A stretch of 64,000 bases of DNA from Monosporascus cannonballus (GCA_004154925.1 QJNS01000072.1:119703-183702); one strand, 5' to 3'; numbered from the stretch's first letter, positions 25,323-37,899 are shown. A program made the numbers and translations. Notes: a model not told the origin generated them from the letters alone.

Positions 25323-27671
25323 ATGTCTCGATTCTTGAACCCGGCCAAGATTGGTCTACTAGCTCTCATCGAGTTGTATACAAACAAGACCGTACCAACA
25401 TCGTCAATCGTGCAGATCCTTTCCTTCATCACGTCTCATCTGATAGACCATGATCTTTCCAGCCCATCTGGGGACTCCGAAGGACGATGGAAAAGGGCTG
25501 AGACTACCGTCAGCCTAGTTGTCTCGATCACAGATTTCGAGAAGGTCTTGACACCACATACTGCGGCTTCTGGCGTGCCGGGCCGAAGTCTGTGGTACGT
25601 ATTTCTCGATAAGCTATGGAAGATTGATTCCCTGGATGCTCTGCATGCCTTTTTCGGGCGTTGCTCCGAGTTGCTGGTCAAAACGAAAGAAGAGCTACGC
25701 AGATATGCTGAGATGGGTACACTTGTCCCGGGGCCTGAGGTCATCCTTCTCTCGCGCAATTCACCCTTTGGAGCGTTCGTGCGCAGGTCACAACTCGAGT
25801 TCACAAGGTTAAGATTCCACGATGCCTTTGAACTATGGAAAGGCTTTGTCAAGTATCGCCAGACTACTGCTGCTTATTACCGGAAGAAGACTCCGTCTTT
25901 TCAAAGGCTCAGTTTCGACAACGTCCTTTTGGCTGGCGAACACGACTGGGGTAGCGGTGTAGAAGCGGTTGCGTCAGTGGCATACGGTGACATGCTCAGG
26001 GACGATCCCACTTCGACGTTGCCTGTCAGTACCGATGATATCGAGAAACTCCTGGAGTTTCAGATCGACCAAATGCAGAAATATGGCAATCGAATTCCTC
26101 TGGAGATCCGGCGTCAATTCCAGGATCTATTGAACGACAGCTTCATGGTCCCGAGCCTATCACACTACCTCAGCTACCTAGACGCCTGGAGAGCAGGCGA
26201 TTACTCAACCTCCTTCGACTATTTGCACCGGTACTTCGACTACACGATGCAAAATAGAGATAGATTATTCTACCAGTACGCGCTCATGAACCTTGCCGTC
26301 CTCCAAGCCGACTTCGGATGCCACAAGGAGGCAGTCGCCGCCATGTTAGAAACGGTCTCGACAGCTAGGGAAAACCGGGACATGACCTGCCTGAACTTCG
26401 CTCTCAACTGGCTCTTCCACTTCGGCCGAGCACATCCTGATGTGACTAAGGAGCTAGAGTCGAACAGCATGCTTGGCACAGGCAAGGAATCACTAGCATT
26501 TCTACGAAGCAAGGCCAAGGAAACAGGCATGTGGTCATTGTGGAGTTCCGCCCTTATGAGTGAGGCCAAAATGAGTCTCTCGAACGGTGAAAGCGTGGCC
26601 ACAGCCCTGGAACATATTGTCAGAAGCTCGCAGATCCTAGTAGAGCGCAACATGAAGAGCATGATGGGTTCGCAGCTATCGCTCAGCATAGCGCTATGGG
26701 ACCGCCTTGGCATTGCGTATCTTTCTTCAACCGCGTGCGAGGTGTTCCTCCGTTGCCATGCCCGTTATTCGATTTTTGACGATGAATTGAAGGTGACTAG
26801 CCGGCAAGCCTCCATGCTAGCGCTCAAGGGCAAATACGATGAAGCATTGGGGAGACTAGAAGGCATGGACGCTAACGCACTCCGCGCGTGGAAGCCTAGT
26901 CAATACTGGCACAAGTTCCGTGGCATCATCAAGCTCAGGAGAGACTTACATCGTAACGATCTGGATGGCGCAGAGTTGTTGCTTTCGCAGCTATTACAAT
27001 CGAAGAACGAGGACCTGGAGCCGGACCTGGCTTTTGTTGTCGACAGTCTCCACATCGAGTGCCTTGCCCGTAGAGGTAACCTCGAACGAGCTCTTGCCAA
27101 GGTAGACAATCTCATCTTAGAACTTCGGGATGAGAACAAAGACGTCGCGCTCCGGGTGCGACTCCTCCTTCTCAAGGCAGAGCTTCTTGACAAATGCGGC
27201 CGACCACAGAAGGGCTTCACAATTGCCGTACGGGCCGCCAACGTAGCATGGCGCGCGCGCCTCATACCCTACCTATGGCCGGCGACAGGAGCCATCGCCA
27301 ACATCCTCAGCTCGCTCGGCGAATTCGAACCAGCCATCCAGCTCCTCAACACCATCCTGCCGCGCAGCCTCGAGTGCGAGAACCCGGCCATGATAGCGCG
27401 GCTATACTCACACCTCGCCGACGCGAACATGGGCATGGCGGGCAAGAACCCGCCCAGATCCAACAAGCGGAGAGAGTTCATGACGAAGGCCGTAGGGGCG
27501 CTCGAGAAGGCGTTTGACCACTACTCGAGCATCGAGGACGTGAACAAGCAGTGCGAGATGATAGCCAAGAAGGCGACGATCATGAAGGTTGCGGGCGACA
27601 ACGTGCTCGCGAACGACTATGCGGCCGCGTATCTGGCGCTGAAGAGGGAGGCCGTGCACTCGAGGGGATGA
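25323..27671 (+). CDS. APC5: Anaphase-promoting complex subunit 5
   Basis: Apc5 is a scaffold subunit of the APC/C ubiquitin ligase, which marks securin and cyclins for degradation at anaphase. A single uninterrupted frame gives 782 aa from the ATG at 25323, which follows a CAACG context. The start SRFLNPAKIGLLALIELY and the block SFDYLHRYFDYTMQNRDR (about residues 296-313) followed by FYQYALMNLAVLQADFG are diagnostic of fungal Apc5. From about residue 270 onward the protein is a series of helix-turn-helix TPR-like repeats. No intron is needed and none is visible. It converges on the CIA30-domain gene, with only 201 bp between the stop codons. In many Pezizomycotina APC5 lies near APN2, COX13 and the MAT locus, which matters for reading this region. 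Confidence 0.93.
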   Translation: MSRFLNPAKIGLLALIELYTNKTVPTSSIVQILSFITSHLIDHDLSSPSGDSEGRWKRAETTVSLVVSITDFEKVLTPHTAASGVPGRSLWYVFLDKLWKIDSLDALHAFFGRCSELLVKTKEELRRYAEMGTLVPGPEVILLSRNSPFGAFVRRSQLEFTRLRFHDAFELWKGFVKYRQTTAAYYRKKTPSFQRLSFDNVLLAGEHDWGSGVEAVASVAYGDMLRDDPTSTLPVSTDDIEKLLEFQIDQMQKYGNRIPLEIRRQFQDLLNDSFMVPSLSHYLSYLDAWRAGDYSTSFDYLHRYFDYTMQNRDRLFYQYALMNLAVLQADFGCHKEAVAAMLETVSTARENRDMTCLNFALNWLFHFGRAHPDVTKELESNSMLGTGKESLAFLRSKAKETGMWSLWSSALMSEAKMSLSNGESVATALEHIVRSSQILVERNMKSMMGSQLSLSIALWDRLGIAYLSSTACEVFLRCHARYSIFDDELKVTSRQASMLALKGKYDEALGRLEGMDANALRAWKPSQYWHKFRGIIKLRRDLHRNDLDGAELLLSQLLQSKNEDLEPDLAFVVDSLHIECLARRGNLERALAKVDNLILELRDENKDVALRVRLLLLKAELLDKCGRPQKGFTIAVRAANVAWRARLIPYLWPATGAIANILSSLGEFEPAIQLLNTILPRSLECENPAMIARLYSHLADANMGMAGKNPPRSNKRREFMTKAVGALEKAFDHYSSIEDVNKQCEMIAKKATIMKVAGDNVLANDYAAAYLALKREAVHSRG

Positions 27672-27872
27672 ATAGACGGGGTTCGGCTTGAAAGAGAGCT
27701 TGTGAATGAGCTTCATGTATTGGTATCATATGTAACCCAACTACCACGAAAGGTGCTCGTGCTTTAATACTACGCAGCTTGTGTGACTAAAGCCTCATCA
27801 TACCAGCGCCAGCGACATCCAGACTGCCCATATACTGCACTGTACATTGTAGATGGAGTTCTTTCCCAGAGT

Positions 27873-28759
27873 TTATTCACTCCAACTGATGTTCTTCCCC
27901 TGCTTGTTTCTCAGCTGTCCCCCTCTCTCCTTCTCTGCGGGGTGTTCGACGTGGTGATAGCCCTCGCTCGCGTCGTTGGTGGCCCACATGCGCTCGATGC
28001 AGAGCTCGAAGGGGCCGGGGACGCGGTCGGTAAGGCCTAGGCCGACGGAGCGGACCTTCTGGCGTAGAATTTCCGTCTGGGGCTCGACGACGAAGCCATG
28101 GTTGGTGCGCACGAAGTCGTTCCACTTGATGAGCACCGTCTCCCACTCGCCCGGCCGCCGCGCGAACAGGCGGTGCTGGTGCAGGTCGGTGGGGACCAGG
28201 CTCTCCGTCTGCACGTTGACCAGGTAGCTGCGCCCGTCGGAGCGCACCCGCAGCGCCAGGTACGTGTACGCGTCGATGTCCCACAGCGCTCGCCCGAACA
28301 GCGTCGGCGGGCGGTCCGACGTCCGGAACGCCGCGTAGCCCGACCGCTGCACCTCCGGCCGGTGCGCCGGCAGCGCCGTCGATATCGTCCCGCGGAACCG
28401 AGCGTGCCCGCCGGCCGGGTCCCGTCCCCCCTCCTCCCGAGGAACCCAGTCCAGCGACGCCGTCGAGTAGCCGCCGATGTCGGCGTCCGACATCACCTTG
28501 CAGTCCTTCACCGAGTCGGGCTCGCGGAAGTCGTGCAGCGGGTAGGGCCCCGAAGGTCCCTTGATGCCTTCCAGTTTCAAGGCTGCGGCGAGAGACACGA
28601 CGGTCAGCATTGCGGATTGCGAAGGGAAGGAAAGAAAGAAAGAAACGAAGGGCTTCATCTGGAGCGAGCGGTGGACGGACCTATGTTGGAGAGGCGTTTG
28701 AACTCATCGAGACTGCGTCCCCAGAAGCCCTTGGACAGACATGTCGTTGTCGGGCGCAT
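27873..28759 (-). CDS. CIA30-domain protein (complex I intermediate-associated protein 30 family)
   Basis: CIA30 (NDUFAF1) proteins help assemble the membrane arm of mitochondrial complex I; related proteins exist whose role is unclear. I read two exons on the minus strand, 28681-28759 and 27873-28582, joined across a 98-bp intron (GTCCGT to CCGCAG). The 262-aa product begins MRPTTTCLSKGFWGRS and continues NIALKLEGIKGPSGPYPLHD across the junction. The CIA30 fold covers about residues 30-235, with SDADIGGYSTASLDW, RFRGTIS, LWDIDAYTYLALRVRSDGRS and GEWETVLIKWNDF. An ATG at 28658 lies in the intron, and using it would give an unrelated N-terminus, so I prefer the upstream exon. The body is G/C-rich, which opens long antisense frames that are not genes. 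CIA30 genes are repeatedly found beside APC5 and SLA2 near MAT loci. Family assignment is firm; the complex I role is inferred. Confidence 0.87.
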
Positions 28760-29810
28760 CTTGGAGGGTTTATGCGGGTCGGACGGAATCTGGAGGGGGC
28801 GAGTTCAGATAAAAAGCTGGGGTGTGGAGGAGCCAAGAGGCTCAATCCTCGTCCTTGACATCAGCAGCTAGCAACTTGAATGCCGCCTCCGTATCACAAG
28901 TCTCACGGGGTGTAAGTTGACGGATGATGGCAGGTACCTATGTGCAAGCGAAGCTGTGCGGCCTACTTACGTAGATCTCCGTCATGAAAATGAAGGCTTC
29001 GCAAAACGCATTAATGGATCAGTGCTATATGCAATTAAGACGGATACAATTCGATCATTGCATAGAGCACTTCGGAACTCCATCCGGATGGAGACGGGAC
29101 CACTGAAGTTAGGCACCTACCGTGGTATGCTTCTAGAAGCATGTAAAGGGTAATCAAAGAAGAATATGTACTAAGACGCTTTATACGCACTGCAACACGT
29201 CAACCCTGCGCCTCCAGCCCATTCGCCGCGCAACTCTGGGTGCACCAGCCAATCGCGAAACGATTGTAGCTTCCATTAACCAAAAGCCGGCGAGAAGGCT
29301 CACGTTGCAGGCTACAATGGTTTGAGGATAATCCTCTTCCCGTATACCTATCAACTTCGCGAAACAAAAAAATTACTACTTTGTACAATCTCTCCGTCCG
29401 TCCCTTGACCTTGAACAACACTACCGCATTTATCGACCGACATCCCATAGGATGGTGGAGTGCTGTATCCTTGCTTGCCGTCTATTAAAGTAATCTACCG
29501 CAGCTACGGTTGTGTGTCGCCGCGTGCGACCTACTAGTAGCTATAAGTTATTGCCTAGTACTCGACTCCTTGGGGTAGCTTCCCCTTAAACAGAGCCAGA
29601 GAGCTTCTTCCTCCTGCCCAACTTATAACAGCATTTGCATCATTTCCCCATATCTACTACCTACATACCTGGGCATATGCCCGACGCAGATTCATATACG
29701 ATACTTCATATACACACATCGCTGTCGGCCTCGATTCTGCAGAACCCCCCTAGGGAATTGGGTTGGAAACCCTCCGTAGCGTCCCGAGTACTTCGGTACG
29801 GCTGCCCAAC
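28760..29810. promoter_or_regulatory. Shared divergent promoter region of the CIA30 gene and SLA2
   Basis: About 1.05 kb separates the two divergent start codons and should hold both promoters. I see no coding frame of note. The SLA2 side (29480-29800) has CT-rich patches and repeated CTACCTAC-like motifs typical of ascomycete leaders. No specific factor site could be named. Confidence 0.4.
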
Positions 29811-32800
29811 ATGACTTCCATGCGTGGCCTCGATCACGCCAAGTATGTCCGTCCATAGGCAATGTCCAGGTTTTTGTTGGTGATTCAGACGCATACCTAT
29901 TTTCTTGTTTTCTTAGCACGCGCGATAAGTACGAACTATATGCCGTAACCGCATCCTGACTTGGAGCGCATACAGGTCCGAAGCCGAGCTTGCCATCAAC
30001 ATCAAGAAAGCCACCAGCAACGACGAAACCGCCCCCAAGCGCAAACATGTGCGAAGTTGCATCGTTTATACCTGGGACCACAAGACGTCTCAATCCTTCT
30101 GGCAAGGTCTGAAGGTGCAACCCATTCTCGCAGACGAGGTCCAGACTTTCAAGGCCTTGATCACCATCCATAAAGTCTTGCAAGAGGGTCACCCTCAAAC
30201 CTTGAGAGAGGGAGTGGCGAACCGCGGATGGATCGACAGTTTGAATCGCGGATTGGCCGGCGAGGGCGTGCGAGGGTACGGGCCTCTGATTCGAGAATAT
30301 GTCTATTTCTTGCTCGCGAAACTGTCCTTCCACCAGCAGCATCCCGAGTTCAACGGCACATTCGAGTACGAGGAATACGTCAGCCTGAAGGCCATTAACG
30401 ATCCAAACGAAGGCTATGAGACCATCACCGATCTCATGGCGCTTCAGGACAAGATCGAGCAGTTCCAAAAGCTGATCTTCTCCCACTTCCGGAATGTGGG
30501 CAACAACGAGTGTAGAATCTCGGCTCTCGTGCCCCTGGTGCAGGAGAGCTATGGCATCTACAAGTTCATCACTAGCATGCTGCGGGCTATGCATTCCAGT
30601 AAGTCGACCTTGCGCCGCATCAAGACCCCCTGCTAACCCCGCGCGAAATAGCAACCGGAGACAACGATGCTTTAGAACCTCTCAGGCAGCGTTATGATGC
30701 GCAGCACTACCGGTTGATGAAGTTCTACTACGAATGTTCAAACTTGCGATATTTAACTAGCCTAATCACCATTCCCAAGCTGCCACAAGATCCGCCTAAC
30801 CTGCTCGCCGAGGACGAGAATGCGCCTGCCTTACCGGCTCGGCCGAAACAGGAGATTGAGCGCCAGCCTACCCCAGTTCCACAACCAAAGTCCGAAGAGC
30901 CCGATCAGATAACCGAGTTCTGGCAATCCGAGATTGAGAGACAGAATAAAGAATACGAGGAACAGCAGAGGGTGCTCCAGGAACGCCAGCAGCAGGCCAT
31001 CCTTGCACAACAGCAAGCCCAGCTGCAAGCTCAGCGAGAATTCGAGGAACAGCAACGGCAGTTAGCGGAGCAGCAGCGGAGGGAGCATGAGGCGCTTCTA
31101 GCTCAGCAGGCACAATGGCAAACGCAAGGCAGATTAGCAGAGCTTGAGCAGGAGAACCTGAGAGCCAGGGCCCAGTACCAACAGGATCAGCTGATGCTAC
31201 AACAGTACGATCAAAGGGTCAAGGCTCTCGAAGGCGAGCTGGCGCACGTACAAGGCAGCTACGGCCAACAGATTGGCAGCAAGGACGACCAAATCCGATC
31301 TCTTCAAGAGCAAGTTAACACGTGGCGAACAAAGTACGAGGCCCTTGCTAAACTTTACTCCCAACTTCGGCATGAGCATCTCGACCTCCTCCAGAAGTTC
31401 AAGTCCGTCCAGTTGAAGGCGGCTTCAGCGCAAGAAGCCATCGAGAGGCGCGAGAAACTAGAGCGGGAGATCAAGACGAAAAACCTGGAATTGGCTAACA
31501 TGATCCGGGAACGAGATCGCGCGCTCCATGAGAAGGATCGGTTGTCTGGTAGTAATAAGGACGAGGTTGAAAAGCTCAAGAGGGAACTACGGATGGCCAA
31601 TGATCGAGCCGATAACCTCGAGCGCAGCAAAGGGAACGAATTGTCTACGATGCTTTCCAAATATAACCGTGAGATGGCCGACCTGGAAGAGGCACTGCGC
31701 ACCAAGTCGCGCGCCCTCGAGGAAGCTCAATCCAAGATTCGAGACGGCGGCTCCGATCTTGAACAGTTATTGCGCGAAAAGGAGGAGGAACTCGAAGTCT
31801 ACAAGGCTGGCATGGACCAGACCTTGATCGAACTTAATGAGCTGAAACTCAACCAAGGCCAAACAGACCAGGTCCTAGATGGTCAGATAGATGCCTTGAT
31901 AATGGCCAACCTGGACAAGGTAAACGAAATCATCGACTCGGTTCTGCAGTCCGGTGTTTCACGGGTGGATGATGCGCTATACGAGCTCGACTCGACTATG
32001 CAAGCTGGTAACCAGAATGCATCGCCGACATACGTCTTATCCCAGGTAGAGAAGGCTTCAGCGAGCGCCATGGAATTTGCTACCGCCTTCAACAACTTCA
32101 TCGCTGACGGCCCCAATGCCACCCACGCTGACCTCATCAAGGCCGTCAACGTCTTCGCGGGAGCCATAGCAGATGTGTGCAGCAACACGAAAGGTCTAAC
32201 TCGCCTCGCCACTGATGAGAAGAAGAGCGACCAGGTCATGAATGGAGCACGCGCGGCTGCTCAGTCGACCGTCAAGTTTTTCCGCGGGCTCCTGAGTTTC
32301 CGACTCGAGGGCTTGGATCCCATTCAGAAGACCGACGTCGTGATCAACAGCAACAATGACGTTCAGATGAACTTGCAGAAGTTGAACAAGCTCGTCGAGT
32401 CCTTCGCGCCGGGCTTTGGGCGTCTGACCAACAACAAGGGAGATCTGGGTGACTTGGTCGATAACGAACTCAGCAAGGCGGCAGACGCCATCGCTGCCGC
32501 CGCCGCCCGACTGACCAAGCTAAAGAACAAGCCCCGCGACTACTCGACGTACTCGGTCAAGGTTCACGATTCGATTCTCGATGCTGCTATGACGATCACC
32601 AATGCCATCACCCAACTCATCAAGGCCGCCACCGTCACGCAGCAGGAAATCGTGCAGGCCGGACGGGGGTCGTCGTCGCGAACCGCGTTCTACAAGAAGA
32701 ACAACAGATGGACGGAGGGTCTCATTTCGGCAGCCAAGGCCGTTGCCTCGTCGACGAACACGCTCATCGAGACAGCTGATGGCGTCCTCTCCGACCGCAA

Positions 32801-33222
32801 CAGCCCCGAGCAGCTCATCGTCGCGTCCAACGACGTGGCCGCCTCGACGGCCCAACTCGTCGCCGCCAGCCGCGTCAAGGCCGGCTTCATGAGCAAGAGC
32901 CAGGAGAACCTCGAGCAGGCCAGCAAGGGGGTCGGCGCGGCCTGCCGCGCGCTCGTCGGCCAGGTCCAGAGCATCATCAAGGACCGCAACCAGGAGGACG
33001 ACAACGTTGACTACTCGAAGCTCGGCGCGCACGAGTTCAAGGTCCGCGAGATGGAGCAACAGGTGAGTCGTCGCCCGCGGGATCGAATGCGTATTATCCG
33101 GGGAGTAAGTGCTGATCGCCTTCGTCGCAATCTAGGTCGAGATCCTGCAGCTGGAGAACTCGCTCGCCGCCGCGAGACACAGGTTGGGCGAGATGAGGAA
33201 GATCTCTTACCAGGAGGAATGA
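29811..33222 (+). CDS. SLA2: Endocytic adaptor Sla2 (ANTH and I/LWEQ domains, Hip1R family)
   Basis: Sla2 links the plasma membrane and clathrin coat to cortical actin during endocytosis. I assemble four exons: 29811-29842, 29976-30598, 30652-33062 and 33136-33222, with GT-AG introns of 133, 53 and 73 bp. They total 3153 bp, 1050 aa, a normal family length. The short first exon reads MTSMRGLDHAK and splices into SEAELAINIKKATS. The ANTH domain (about residues 12-270) includes KHVRSCIVYTWDHKTSQSFW and TFKALITIHKVLQEGHP. A Gln/Glu-rich coiled coil spans about 310-630. The talin-like I/LWEQ actin-binding module lies near 858-1010. The last exon ends LGEMRKISYQEE, as expected. SLA2 flanks the MAT locus in most Pezizomycotina. 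Here its 3' side faces 1.6 kb of ordinary DNA and then the AT-rich block. Confidence 0.94.
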
Positions 33223-34799
33223 GGCCAGCTAGACACGGGCAGAGCAAGTTAATCGACCTGAACTGTCTTGGTCGCGACGGTCACATAGTTCATTTCGTAG
33301 GAGTGATATAGTTTTCCCCTTGTATTTCTAAGGGGCTCGATATGTGGTACCGAATTGGGCGTAATCTGCGGGACACAACTTTATATGTGAGTCACACGCG
33401 GGTATTCTAACGCGGTCGTCATTCCTTCCCAATTTGAGCCATTGCAGATCGTGTCGAGCGCAGACAGCGTAGATGGTATCGGACCAGAACTGCTTCCCCC
33501 AGCCATGCTTCTTGTGGCTTTGTCGAGGCGCCTCACCGCCACCCTCCGGGATTTTGTCTGGTTGTGGCTGTGGCTTTTACTTCTAGGATTCAGGAAGATG
33601 CTGCAGTCGTCTAAACCGTTGCGGCATCTTTTCAGCATACCCCGGGAAAAACAACCATCAGACAACGCGGCCCGCCTCCGCGTCCAAGACAGCAAAGCAG
33701 GACAAGACTTCGTCCTTGACATGCACATGTAGACCCGCGCCAGCTTCAAAGATGATTGGTCCAATGGCAAGCGAGTTCCGAGCTGATATCGCCCTAACGA
33801 TTCGTATCAGCGGCAGGTTCCTCGCATGGCCTTGCGAATGTCGAGGATGCTTTCGACGTTGAACCCTTTGAATGTTAACCGCGTTTCGCATCATGGGTCT
33901 AATAGATACCCTATCCGGTATGGGGAATTGGGGGGAGTTGTCATGCCGTTGTTGTGCTTAGAGAGTAGTACTAGATACTATTTCACTCTTACGTACAGCA
34001 AGCTATTACTCCTAACGCTTTAATAGTCCTTATCGGCTTCGTAATATGTACCAAACACCGAAATTATACGTATCACCTAGTTATCACGGAGCAACAAACT
34101 CAAACTCTACCCTATACTACCTATCGCATAATGCTTAGCTACTTCTCGGGGCCTCCTGACATCGATGTGCTGCTTCTCCGATTAGCTCGACGGGCGCGGC
34201 CTCGACGGTGCCGGGTCGGGAATGGATCGCAGCGTTTGCAACGAGGCGGTGTAGAGCGCTGCACAGGGGCCAGCGGCACAGGGGCGGCGAAATGAGGGCG
34301 GACAGAAGGCGGATCGCCACGAGATGGCGCTCTTGCGGCGGCATCCCGGCCGGAGCCATTACAAAGCTTTGACGCTCCCGGCCATATCGAGAAGTGTACC
34401 CTACGTTAATGGTGCCAGGGATCTGGTTGGCAACAGGGCCCTCGACAAAACTGAAGAAATCCTTAGGGCTACGATGGTTAAGTTTCAGCCATCCAAGGCC
34501 GGGCAAAGGTACCGAAAAGTGGCGTCGAGGCACGAAAGGGTCCAAGTAGGTCGAATTGGCGAACTTCAGCACAGCTGAGATTCTCCTCAGGGTTGACCCC
34601 AGGTGTTCTCTCAGTGATATCCTGTCGTATCTCTCCCAGGCCCGATGGAGACGCCGCCGCTTGGGGCAAAGACTTCCGGTCGTTCTTGCGGTTGGATCCG
34701 CTCGTGAGTCGACGCATGCCGTCTTCTTTAAAGTCTCTCCGGGACCTCTTCTCGTTATCCGCCATTACCGCCCATCCGTTAAAGAGGCACTTTGGCTGT
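33223..34799. other. Intergenic region between SLA2 and the AT-rich block
   Basis: About 1.6 kb of normal composition. Open frames at 33442-33732, 34135-34572 and 34478-34801 overlap on both strands and match nothing I know. A few AT-rich patches (about 33960-34130) precede the isochore boundary. Confidence 0.45.
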
Positions 34800-34882
34800 A
34801 AATGGAAATGTTAGCATTGTCTGCTATTTCTTAGGAAGAGGAAGGGAAAGTCTTGGAAGCCCAGAGAGTTAAGGGGGCTACT
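34800..34882 (+). repeat. Left copy of the direct repeat bracketing the AT-rich block
   Basis: AAATGGAAATGTTAGCATTG, the following CTGCTATTTCTTAGGAAG and the AGTT-GGCTACT tail recur in the same order and orientation at 62622-62708. The core GCATTGTCTGCTATTTCTTAGGAAG (34814-34838) is identical in both. This copy lies exactly where composition turns AT-rich. Confidence 0.8.
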
Positions 34883-36801
34883 CCATAGCTTACCTCAGCC
34901 AGCTCAGACCTTCTCTAGCTCGTTTTATATAGTTTTCAAAGTTATTTAAGCACCGTTTTATAACGCTAAATGTTACCCAATTAAACCCTAAATTCTCGTA
35001 AAAAAAACTAACGAAACAAAGACTAAAGTTATATAGAAAAGAAAAAAATTGTTGTATATAAAATAGATATAAATTTAAGGGTTATTTTCTAAACTAAGCT
35101 AAATACACAGAAAATCATTGTACGATATAATTTGTACGATATATATTATAGCTGATATTGTCGAATACAATAAGTAACTCGCAGTTTTTACAATTAAATT
35201 GAATTATATAAATTAATTTTGTAAAACTTTATATATTAAAACAGTTCTATTTATAGCTGCTAATAAATTTTAATTCATATTTCTTTATTTGCTTGCTAGT
35301 TTTAAAAGTTAAATAGTAACCTTATAATATATCATAAATACTTATATTATTAATAATCTTCAATTAGAACATGATCTAACAAATATCTACTTTAGTATTT
35401 AAACTTTAATAAAATCTATTGTGATGAAATCAGCCTCGCAGCGTTTTCTACTTAAGTGTGGACAAGGAATTCTAACGCACTTGGCGTTGAAACTGCTAAT
35501 CTTTAAGATTATTAGCGAAATAACTAGTTCTTTCGATTCCTTTATATCTATGTTTTTTCTTATTTTACGTTTCAAATTTATTAGCTGTTTCTATATAGCG
35601 TTTATATTTAGTCGATATAAGCTCTTTTAAAATTAAACTACTATTCTGTTTATAGAACAAAATATATTCGAAAAATAAAGCCTAATATTGATATTTTTAA
35701 TATAAATATATTAAGTTAATAATAATATTTAGAATTTTAAAACACTTTTTAACTTTCTAAATATAAAATACAGTAAATAAAATAATTTTTTAAAACTTAT
35801 TAGTGCTGATTACTTTTATCGTATCTTTGTAATTATATAATATATTAGCGCACTTAATACAACTTAAAAAACATTGTAAAAACCCTTAAAATTAAAAAAT
35901 TGAATATTTTTACCAGTGAATATTTAATATTTCTAGTAATAAAATCAGTAAATGTTTACGAAGCGTTTTATATATATTTAAAGTTCAGTTTTTAAAGTTT
36001 ACCGTGTAAAGTTTAACATTTTCTATATTATGATTTGTTTTAAAAAACCGTATTAAACTGTAAAATCAGTAAGTATAAAAGTTACTAAAGTTAAGTTAAT
36101 TAAAAATCACATATTTAGCTTTGAAAACCGACTTTAAAAATTAAAATATAAAATAAGATATTTTATATTCGAGTTTTTATTATGAGAATAAGCGTTCTCA
36201 TTTTAAGAAAACTTTCTTTAAAGTCTAGCATAAATGCGCAATGGCTAAACTTCGGCAAAACGATCTTGGTCTTTTTAAGTAATTTAAATAATTTGACTAA
36301 ATTATATAGATTAAATATATTTCCGATGTATATATTTAAAAATAAAGAAATATATAATAAATTATTTTTTATAAATAACTATCTATTTAATTTTTGCTTT
36401 TTAACTATTAATCTAAGTTTTTAATTAAAGATATCGATTTTTAATAAAGAAGAAATCTGTAAATCTTTTTAACGAATAAACTTACAAATTATTCATCGCT
36501 ATATTATTATTTACAAATTAAAGCCTTTTTTAAATACTGCTTAAACTTTTAAATAAATATATAACAGATTCGTTATAGTTTTAATATAAATATATTAAAT
36601 ATAAATTAAATATTTATAGGTAATAAATCTTAAGATATTGTATTGTTTTCGAATTTTTTTCGAAATGTACAAAATTTATAATTATTCTTAGCGTAATTTT
36701 AATTTTTTTCGTTTCGATATATAACGTATTTTCTTTTTACTTTGTCTTTACTATAAGCCTGATATTTAATTATTGTAAAATCTGTTTATTATACTTGTTT
36801 T
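34883..36801. other. AT-rich degenerate sequence, left part of the isochore
   Basis: TA-rich sequence with almost no CA or TG dinucleotides, as expected after RIP. Short open frames (35421-35630, 36182-36424) are chance runs of A/T codons. Any original repeat is too mutated for me to identify by eye. Confidence 0.6.
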
Positions 36802-37017
36802 TATCAGAGGTTAAAAAAGTGTGCTAAGGAAGTGTGCGCATTATAAAAGAGATGCCAAGCATTCTATGCGTTATCCTTACGTAATTACTACGAGGCAGAT
36901 ACGGGGTAGTTGCTTTATAGGTAATTATTCACTTCCTTTTAAGAGAAAAAGGGCAAGTTTTAAATTAGTTCTTAATATACCCGTATTATTTTTCTTATTT
37001 TGATTTTTAATAAAATA
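36802..37017 (+). repeat. Element A left LTR
   Basis: It pairs with 43837-44052 over the same 216-bp length. The first bases differ as TATCAGAGG here versus TGTTAGGGG on the right, mostly C-to-T or G-to-A changes, as RIP produces. Both copies share TGCTTTATAGGTAATTA (or its TGCTTTATAGG core) and end in TTTTTAAYAAAAYA. Confidence 0.83.
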
Positions 37018-37899
37018 TAATAAATTAAAACTTTTTCATTTCGATCAAACTGTAAGGAATAAGCGATATAATTACGACTACGTATAATAATAAACCGGTT
37101 ATCCCGGTTATTAAGTTTACTTAGAGTTTAAAGCCCGAACTTACTTTATTTGGGTTTCAGCAACGGCTTAATAAGTACGAAAAGAAAGCTTAGATACTGG
37201 ATAACGAAAACGACCCCTTAAAAAAACGATATTTATAAAAAATCTTTACGAAAAAATAACGACGCTTAAAATTAAACCGTAAAGTTTAATAGTTAAACGT
37301 TACATTACGTATCCTCGACGACAACGCAATATGTTTTTCGTATACTTTCTCCGGGCCAAATCTTATAACGTTTAATAATATTCTTATTATAAAAATCTAA
37401 AAAATTATAATACCTGCAAATTATATACCTCCGATAAGTTTAAACGTTAAAATATTTATGTTATTTATTAACGAACGAATAAAAATTTAATAAGAAATAA
37501 AAAATAAATAAATTATTTAAAACATTGCTTAATTTAAAGTATTAAAACAAAATTTATCTAGAATATACGAACTTTACGATTTAACTAGATATTATTTTCG
37601 AAAATTAAAATTTTTTTATTACGATTTTACGAAATAAATTATATGTTGGCATATATTATATATAATTCGCTTACAAATATTTACTAAAAATTATAAAAAG
37701 GTAATAAAATTATAAAAATTAAGATATAAATTTTTCATTACGTTTATTCTATAAATTAGCTTGGTTTAAAAGTAATTTTCGAAAATACTTTTAAAATTCG
37801 ATACGGTAATTCGCCCTTATTAATGCAAAACTTAATACGATATCTTAAAAATCTAATGAAACGGTCGACGTTTTTTATTAACGATATAAATAAATTTTT

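Noticed and set aside
28098..28871. 257-codon open frame on the plus strand opposite the CIA30 gene
   Set aside because: It is antisense to a clear family member; the Arg/Val/Pro-rich composition is a by-product of G/C-rich codons.
29692..30654. 320-codon open frame on the minus strand across the SLA2 5' end
   Set aside because: It runs opposite the conserved ANTH-domain exons and across both SLA2 introns, with no family resemblance.
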